Shown here piece after piece: positions 59,652-64,000 of a stretch of DNA of 64,000 nucleotides. The stretch's first letter is position 1, and every line of letters starts with the position of its first letter. The notes below the pieces were generated by a model, which did not search any database, was not told where the DNA came from, and saw only the letters and a program-made list of their open reading frames with translations. This DNA is from Pseudomonas promysalinigenes (GTDB lineage Bacteria; Pseudomonadota; Gammaproteobacteria; Pseudomonadales; Pseudomonadaceae), in the NCBI RefSeq assembly GCF_014269025.2, contig NZ_CP077094.1:4620501-4684500 (forward strand), in the 5' to 3' direction. The position numbers and the translations under genes were made by a program.

Positions 59652-61544
59652 ATGACCAAGAACCTCAAGTTCAGCCACAAGATCCTGCTGGCCGCCGCCC
59701 TGGTGGTGGCCGTTGCCTTTACCTGTTTCGTACTGTTCAACGACTATCGCCAACGCCAATCCCTGCGCAGCGACACACAAACCAACCTGCAGAACCTGGG
59801 CACCCTTACCGCAGGCAACATCCGCAACTGGCTCGACAGCCGTATCCAGCTGCTCGACTCCCTGGCCCAGCAAATAGCACTCGACGGGCCAGGCAAAGCC
59901 AGCCTTAGCCGTAGCTTGGCCCTGCCCGTGTACAGCAAGAACTTTCAACTCACCTATTTCGGGGGCCAGGACGGCAGCATGCAGTCGGTGCCTGCGGGTA
60001 ACCGCGCTGCCGATTACGACCCACGGGCTCGCGGCTGGTACAAGGCTGCCACTGCCAGCGGCCAGACCATCGTTACCGAGCCCTACCTTTCGGCATCGGC
60101 CGGCAAGCTGGTGATCACCCTGGCGACACCGGTGCAGCAAGCCGGACGACTGGTGGGGGTCAGTGGTGTGGATACTGACCTGAAGACCGTCAGCGACCTG
60201 ATCAATGCGCTGAACTTCAACGGCCAGGGCCATGCCTTCATCGTCAACGGCCAGGGCAAGGTCATGATTCACCCCAACGCCGAGCTGGCCTTGAAAACCC
60301 TGGCCGATATCTACCCCCAGGACACTCCTCGAATCGGCAGTGGCCTGAAGGAACTCGAAGCAGGTGGGCGCAAGCAGTTCATCAACTTCACCCACATCGA
60401 CGGAGTGCCTTCGGCCGACTGGTACGTCGCCCTGGTACTCGACCAGGACGCAGCCTTCGCCATGCTGGGCGATCTACGCACCTCAGCGGTGGTCGCTACG
60501 CTGATCGCGGTGGTGGTGATCATCGCCCTGCTGGGCTTGCTGATCCGCGTGTTGATGGCGCCCTTGCACCTGATGGGCCGCGCCATGCATGACATCGCCG
60601 AAGGCGAAGGCGACCTCACCCGGCGCCTGAGCATTCATGCACACGATGAGTTCGGCAGCCTCGGCCAGTCATTCAACCGCTTCGTCGAGCGTATCCACCA
60701 GTCGATTCGTGAGGTAGCCTCGGCCACCAGCCAGGTCAATGCCGTGGCAGCCCAGGTGGTGAGCGCGTCGAATGCGTCGATCGACAAAGCCGATCAGCAG
60801 TCCAGCCGCACCAGCAGCGTGGCAGCCGCGATTAACCAGTTAGGCGCCGCCACGCAGGAGATCGCCCAGAATGCCGCCCAGGCCTCGCAGCACTCCAGCG
60901 AGGCGCGGGGCTTGGCCGAAGATGGCCAGCAGGTGGTCGGCCGCACCATTGAGGTGATGAACCAGCTATCGGCGCGCATCAGCGATTCGTGCGGCAATAT
61001 CTCAACGCTCAATGAGCACACCGCCAACATTGGTCAGATCCTCGATGTGATCAGCGGCATATCCCAGCAAACCAACCTGCTGGCGCTCAACGCCGCGATC
61101 GAGGCGGCCCGTGCCGGCGAGGCCGGGCGCGGCTTTGCCGTGGTGGCGGACGAAGTGCGCAACCTGGCGCACCGTACACAGGAGTCGGCGCAGCAGGTGC
61201 AGCGCCTGATCGAAGAACTGCAAGCAGGCGCGCAGATGGCCGTCAGCACCATGAACCAGAGCCGTGAGCACAGTGACCACAGCGTTGGTATCGCCAACCA
61301 GGCCGGCGAGCGACTAGGCAGTGTGACCCAGCGCATTGGTGAGATCGATGGCATGAACCAGTCGGTGGCCACCGCCACGGAAGAACAAACGGCAGTGGTC
61401 GAGTCGATCAATGTCGACATCACCGAAATCAACACGTTGAATCAGGAAGGCGTGCAGAACCTGCAGAGCACCTTGCGCGCCTGCAATGACCTTGAACATC
61501 AGGTCGAACGATTGAAGCACTTGGTGGGTAGTTTCAGGATCTGA
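59652..61544 (+). CDS. Methyl-accepting chemotaxis protein with amino-acid-type dCache sensor
   Basis: A 630-residue chemoreceptor. First helix about residues 10-30. The periplasmic dCache domain runs to about 275. Residues Tyr122, Arg127, Trp129, Tyr130, Tyr145 and Asp174 reproduce the spacing of the amino-acid-binding motif of PctA-type dCache domains (Y-R-W-Y-Y-D). A second helix near 278-300, HAMP, and a signalling domain with tip [20 protein letters not shown] follow. ATG at 59652 ([15 protein letters not shown]) is chosen over an upstream codon. Likely ligands are L-amino acids; which ones cannot be told. Located near hut, but with no sign of coregulation. Confidence 0.9.
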   Translation: MTKNLKFSHKILLAAALVVAVAFTCFVLFNDYRQRQSLRSDTQTNLQNLGTLTAGNIRNWLDSRIQLLDSLAQQIALDGPGKASLSRSLALPVYSKNFQLTYFGGQDGSMQSVPAGNRAADYDPRARGWYKAATASGQTIVTEPYLSASAGKLVITLATPVQQAGRLVGVSGVDTDLKTVSDLINALNFNGQGHAFIVNGQGKVMIHPNAELALKTLADIYPQDTPRIGSGLKELEAGGRKQFINFTHIDGVPSADWYVALVLDQDAAFAMLGDLRTSAVVATLIAVVVIIALLGLLIRVLMAPLHLMGRAMHDIAEGEGDLTRRLSIHAHDEFGSLGQSFNRFVERIHQSIREVASATSQVNAVAAQVVSASNASIDKADQQSSRTSSVAAAINQLGAATQEIAQNAAQASQHSSEARGLAEDGQQVVGRTIEVMNQLSARISDSCGNISTLNEHTANIGQILDVISGISQQTNLLALNAAIEAARAGEAGRGFAVVADEVRNLAHRTQESAQQVQRLIEELQAGAQMAVSTMNQSREHSDHSVGIANQAGERLGSVTQRIGEIDGMNQSVATATEEQTAVVESINVDITEINTLNQEGVQNLQSTLRACNDLEHQVERLKHLVGSFRI

Positions 61545-61552
61545 ATGCGGCG

Positions 61553-61586
61553 GCGCCTCTTCGCGGGTTCACCCGCGAAGAGGCGC
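61553..61586. terminator. Long perfect hairpin between convergent chemoreceptor and DUF924 genes
   Basis: GCGCCTCTTCGCGGGT (61553-61568) and ACCCGCGAAGAGGCGC (61571-61586) are a perfect 16-bp inverted repeat with a 2-base centre. Its core is the REP sequence. It lies between two converging stop codons (61544 and 61592) and should end both transcripts. Confidence 0.8.
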
Positions 61587-61591
61587 TCTGA

Positions 61592-62188
61592 TCAGAACCT
61601 GGACCCAGGCTCCAGCAGGAAGTCCATCTCCTCACTGGTACTCGGCCGCCCCAACACCAGGTTACGGTGCGGGAAGCGGCCGAACCGCGCGATCACCCGC
61701 TGGTGCTGCTCGGCGTAATCAAGAAAGCCTTCAAACAAACGCCGGTGCTCCTCGGGCTGTTCCTGCAGCAGCGCCTGATAGCGCTCGACACACAGGTTCT
61801 GCCAGTCCAACACCTCGGCATGCTCCAGCACCAGCAGCACGAACACCCGCTGGATCGGCAGCAACTGGTAATCCCAGTGCTTCTGCAGGCCCTGCAGAGC
61901 CACTACCTGGGCCCGCCGGTCGCCCTCGAAGGCGCGCGGCGTGTCTCGGTAAAGCATGCGCGGCAACTGGTCCAGCAGGATCAACAGGCCAAGCCAGCCT
62001 TGCGGGCTCTGCTGCCATTCGTCGAGCCCACCGGCCAGGGCGTGCTCGACCAGGTCGCCGAACAGCGCTTGTGCCTCGGCATCGTAGTGCTTACCGAACC
62101 ACAGCGTGCTCTTCTCGTCAGCCACGGCCTGGGGACTGGTGCCCCAACCGAACCACCACTCCAGCAACGGCTGCCAAGGTGCGAGCAT
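61592..62188 (-). CDS. DUF924 family protein
   Basis: A 198-residue soluble helical protein. WFGWGTSPQAVADEKSTLWFGKHYDAEA, LILLDQLPRMLYRDTPRAFEGD and FVLLVLEHAEVLDWQNLCVERY are the DUF924 pattern (TPR-like fold, annotated as YP_2-type hypotheticals). There is no catalytic motif or membrane segment. Its start is 3 bases after the fbp stop, so it is cotranscribed with fbp. Function unknown. Confidence 0.88.
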   Translation of the reverse strand: MLAPWQPLLEWWFGWGTSPQAVADEKSTLWFGKHYDAEAQALFGDLVEHALAGGLDEWQQSPQGWLGLLILLDQLPRMLYRDTPRAFEGDRRAQVVALQGLQKHWDYQLLPIQRVFVLLVLEHAEVLDWQNLCVERYQALLQEQPEEHRRLFEGFLDYAEQHQRVIARFGRFPHRNLVLGRPSTSEEMDFLLEPGSRF

Positions 62189-62191
62189 GAT

Positions 62192-63202
62192 TTACTCCTT
62201 GTGGTAGGCGGTGACGCGCTCGACCTCTTCCTTCGAGCCAAGGATTACCGACACGCGCTGGTGCAGGCTCTCAGGCTTGATGTCGAGGATGCGATCGTAA
62301 CCATTGGTCGAGGCGCCGCCAGCCTGTTCGATGATGAACGACATCGGGTTGGCTTCGTACATCAGGCGCAGCTTGCCCGGCTTGCTCGGCTCACGGGCAT
62401 CGCGCGGGTACATGAACAGGCCACCGCGGGTCAGGATGCGATGCACATCGGCGACCATCGAGGCGATCCAGCGCATGTTGTAGTTCTTTTTCAGCGGGCC
62501 GGTCTCGCCTGCCAGCAGTTCGCCCACGTAGCGCTGCACTGGCGCTTCCCAGTGACGCTGGTTGGACATGTTGATGGCGAACTCGGCGGTGGTTTCCGGG
62601 ACGCGGATGTTTTCGTGGGTCAGGACGAAGCTGCCCAGTTCGCGGTCCAGGGTGAAGCCCTTGACGCCATTGCCCAGGGTCAGGATCAGCATGGTCTGCG
62701 GGCCATAAATGGCATAACCGGCGGCGACCTGCTGGGTGCCTGGCTGCAGGAAGGCGTTTTCGTTGAGGGTTTCGTTCTGGCTCAGGTATTCGTTAGGGCA
62801 ACGCAGTACCGAGAAGATGGTGCCGACCGAAACGTTGACGTCGATGTTCGACGAGCCGTCCAGTGGGTCGAAGACCAGCAGGTAGGCACCCTTGGGATAC
62901 TTGCCCGGGATCTGGTAGGCGTTGTCCATTTCCTCGGAGGCCATGCCGGCCAGGTGGCCGCCCCACTCGTTGGCTTCAAGCAGGATATCGTTGGAGATCA
63001 CGTCCAGTTTCTTCTGGACTTCGCCCTGCACGTTTTCAGTGCCCATGCTGCCCAGCACGCCACCCAGGGCGCCTTTGGACACGTGATGGCTGATTTCCTT
63101 GCACGCACGCGCCACCACTTCGATCAGGAAGCGCAGATCGGCAGGGGTATTGTTGCTGCGGGTCTGCTCAATCAGATAGCGACTCAGGGTAACGCGGGAC
63201 AT
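62192..63202 (-). CDS. fbp: Fructose-1,6-bisphosphatase, class I
   Basis: Gluconeogenic enzyme of 336 residues, hydrolysing fructose-1,6-bisphosphate. The metal and substrate site [20 protein letters not shown] is intact. [21 protein letters not shown] and [10 protein letters not shown] follow in the usual order. ATG at 63202 ([14 protein letters not shown]). Upstream of the DUF924 gene. The 63203-63442 gap to the end of glgP includes a weak REP-like unit. Confidence 0.97.
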   Translation of the reverse strand: MSRVTLSRYLIEQTRSNNTPADLRFLIEVVARACKEISHHVSKGALGGVLGSMGTENVQGEVQKKLDVISNDILLEANEWGGHLAGMASEEMDNAYQIPGKYPKGAYLLVFDPLDGSSNIDVNVSVGTIFSVLRCPNEYLSQNETLNENAFLQPGTQQVAAGYAIYGPQTMLILTLGNGVKGFTLDRELGSFVLTHENIRVPETTAEFAINMSNQRHWEAPVQRYVGELLAGETGPLKKNYNMRWIASMVADVHRILTRGGLFMYPRDAREPSKPGKLRLMYEANPMSFIIEQAGGASTNGYDRILDIKPESLHQRVSVILGSKEEVERVTAYHKE

Positions 63203-63389
63203 GTATGGCTCCGAAAGGATAGGGGGAGATAAACCCCCGCAGTTTACAGTGAGAGTGGCGAGCTAGCGAGTGATGAGACTCACCACGGCTCTCTGACGGC
63301 ACAATAGGTCGGTAGTTCAGCCTGCGCCAGGCAGGTGGTCGGCCCAAGGGCCATTGGCGGATGAACACGCTCCCACCAAGCAGCCGGAG

Positions 63390-63440
63390 ATTGCTGATGG
63401 TAGGAGCGGGTTAACTGGCGAAGGTGCCAGCACGGGCTTA
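63390..63440. repeat. Degenerate REP-like unit
   Basis: GGTAGGAGCGGGTTAACTGGCGAAGGTGCC resembles one half of a P. putida REP unit. No perfect opposing arm was found; a looser partner may lie near 63330. It lies directly after the glgP stop. Confidence 0.4.
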
Positions 63441-63442
63441 GA

Positions 63443-64000
63443 TCAATCCAGAGCCTTCCAGATTTCGGTGGCATATTCGCGAATGGTCCGATCCGACGAG
63501 AACCAGCCCATCTTGGCCGTATTGAGCACGGCCATGCGCCACCACTGCTCCGGTGTGTGCCACAGCTCTTCGACCCGCTGCTGGGCATCCCAGTAGGCAT
63601 CGAAGTCCGCGCACACCAGGAAGCGATCATAGGCGACCAGCCCGTCGATCAGCCCGCTGTAACGCGACGGATCGTCAGGTGAGAACACCCCGCTACGGAT
63701 GGCTTGAAGCACGTCGTTCAGCCGATTGGAGGCGGCAATCGCGGCGCTGGCGCCGAAGTCGTTGGCTTTGCGGCGCGCCTCTACCTGCTGGGCGGTGAGG
63801 CCGAAGATGAACATGTTGTCCGCACCCACGTGTTCGCACATCTCGACGTTGGCGCCATCGAGTGTGCCAATGGTCAGCGCGCCATTGAGGCCGAACTTCA
63901 TGTTGCTGGTACCGGATGCCTCGTAACCGGCCGTGGAAATCTGCTCGGACAGGTCCGCCGCCGGAATGATGCTCTCGGCCAGGCTGACGTTGTAGTTGGG
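63443..64000 (-). CDS. glgP: Glycogen/maltodextrin phosphorylase, C-terminal part (5' end outside window)
   Basis: Last 185 residues of an alpha-glucan phosphorylase; the gene starts beyond the right edge. The visible part begins [20 protein letters not shown], contains [23 protein letters not shown] (the Lys of SNMKF carries pyridoxal phosphate), and ends [10 protein letters not shown]. These are all strongly conserved in GlgP/MalP. It releases glucose-1-phosphate from glycogen or maltodextrin. Lies upstream of fbp on the same strand with 240 bases between. Confidence 0.95.
   Translation of the reverse strand, partial: PNYNVSLAESIIPAADLSEQISTAGYEASGTSNMKFGLNGALTIGTLDGANVEMCEHVGADNMFIFGLTAQQVEARRKANDFGASAAIAASNRLNDVLQAIRSGVFSPDDPSRYSGLIDGLVAYDRFLVCADFDAYWDAQQRVEELWHTPEQWWRMAVLNTAKMGWFSSDRTIREYATEIWKALD

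Noticed and set aside
1-64000. tRNA, rRNA, CRISPR, transposase, integrase or phage genes
   Set aside because: None was recognised on either strand; the two giant genes are not flanked by visible mobility genes or obvious direct repeats.

Overview
The window is a stretch of chromosome from a Pseudomonas of the P. putida group. The evidence is gene content and order: pilGHIJ, gshB, tonB, yqgE, ruvX, pyrR-pyrB-pyrC', hslVU, the six-gene medium-chain-length polyhydroxyalkanoate (PHA) cluster, ubiE-ubiJ-ubiB, hisIE, tatABC, rsmE, two chemoreceptors, an amino-acid ABC transporter, opgGH, dtd, pip, the hut cluster, fbp and glgP. From memory this matches the order around PP_4989 to PP_5041 of P. putida KT2440. 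I ran no database search. No tRNA, rRNA, CRISPR array, insertion sequence or prophage was seen. The two ends cut through pilJ (left) and glgP (right).

Layout. 1-3.2 kb (-): type IV pilus chemosensory genes pilG, pilH, pilI, pilJ. 3.4-12.2 kb (+): gshB, a tonB3-like gene, yqgE, ruvX, the pyrimidine genes pyrR/pyrB/pyrC', hslVU behind a sigma-32-type promoter, and a small DUF971 gene. 12.5-18.8 kb: PHA cluster phaC1-phaZ-phaC2-phaD (+) converging on phaI-phaF (-). 19.0-23.7 kb (+): a 1570-residue giant protein between phaI and a small PHA-system gene. 24.1-30.1 kb (+): ubiquinone, histidine, Tat and rsmE genes. 30.2-34.2 kb (+): two helical-bimodular chemoreceptors in tandem. 34.3-36.9 kb (-): polar amino-acid ABC transporter. 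37.1-43.1 kb (-): opgG-opgH, then pip-dtd. 43.3-48.8 kb (+): an 1827-residue protein with leucine-rich repeats and a C-terminal domain resembling the NEL E3 ubiquitin ligases of bacterial effectors. 48.8-58.6 kb: complete hut regulon for the five-step histidine route, with hutU-hutH-permease-hutI-hutG and hutC-hutD on (-) and hutF on (+). 58.6-64 kb: blc, a small lipoprotein, a dCache chemoreceptor with an amino-acid-binding signature, a DUF924 gene, fbp and the end of glgP.

Most of the window is conserved core genome. The accessory part is the two giant genes. They share a middle architecture (hydrophobic segment, then a small beta-rich module) but end differently. One carries a NEL-like domain with a Cys-x-Asp site, and the other ends in an unrecognised domain. 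Neither has a visible signal peptide, immunity gene or secretion locus nearby. They are the best candidates for undescribed biology here, as host- or predator-directed effectors.

Regulatory signals can be read directly. HutC-type palindromes lie upstream of hutU and between hutC and hutF. AANAANAA (Crc/Hfq-type) motifs lie at the starts of hutU, hutH, the hut permease, hutF, phaC1, phaI and phaF. Other signals are the hslV heat-shock promoter, a terminator-like hairpin between hslV and hslU, a hairpin between the ABC binding-protein and permease genes, and many REP-type inverted repeats at gene ends.
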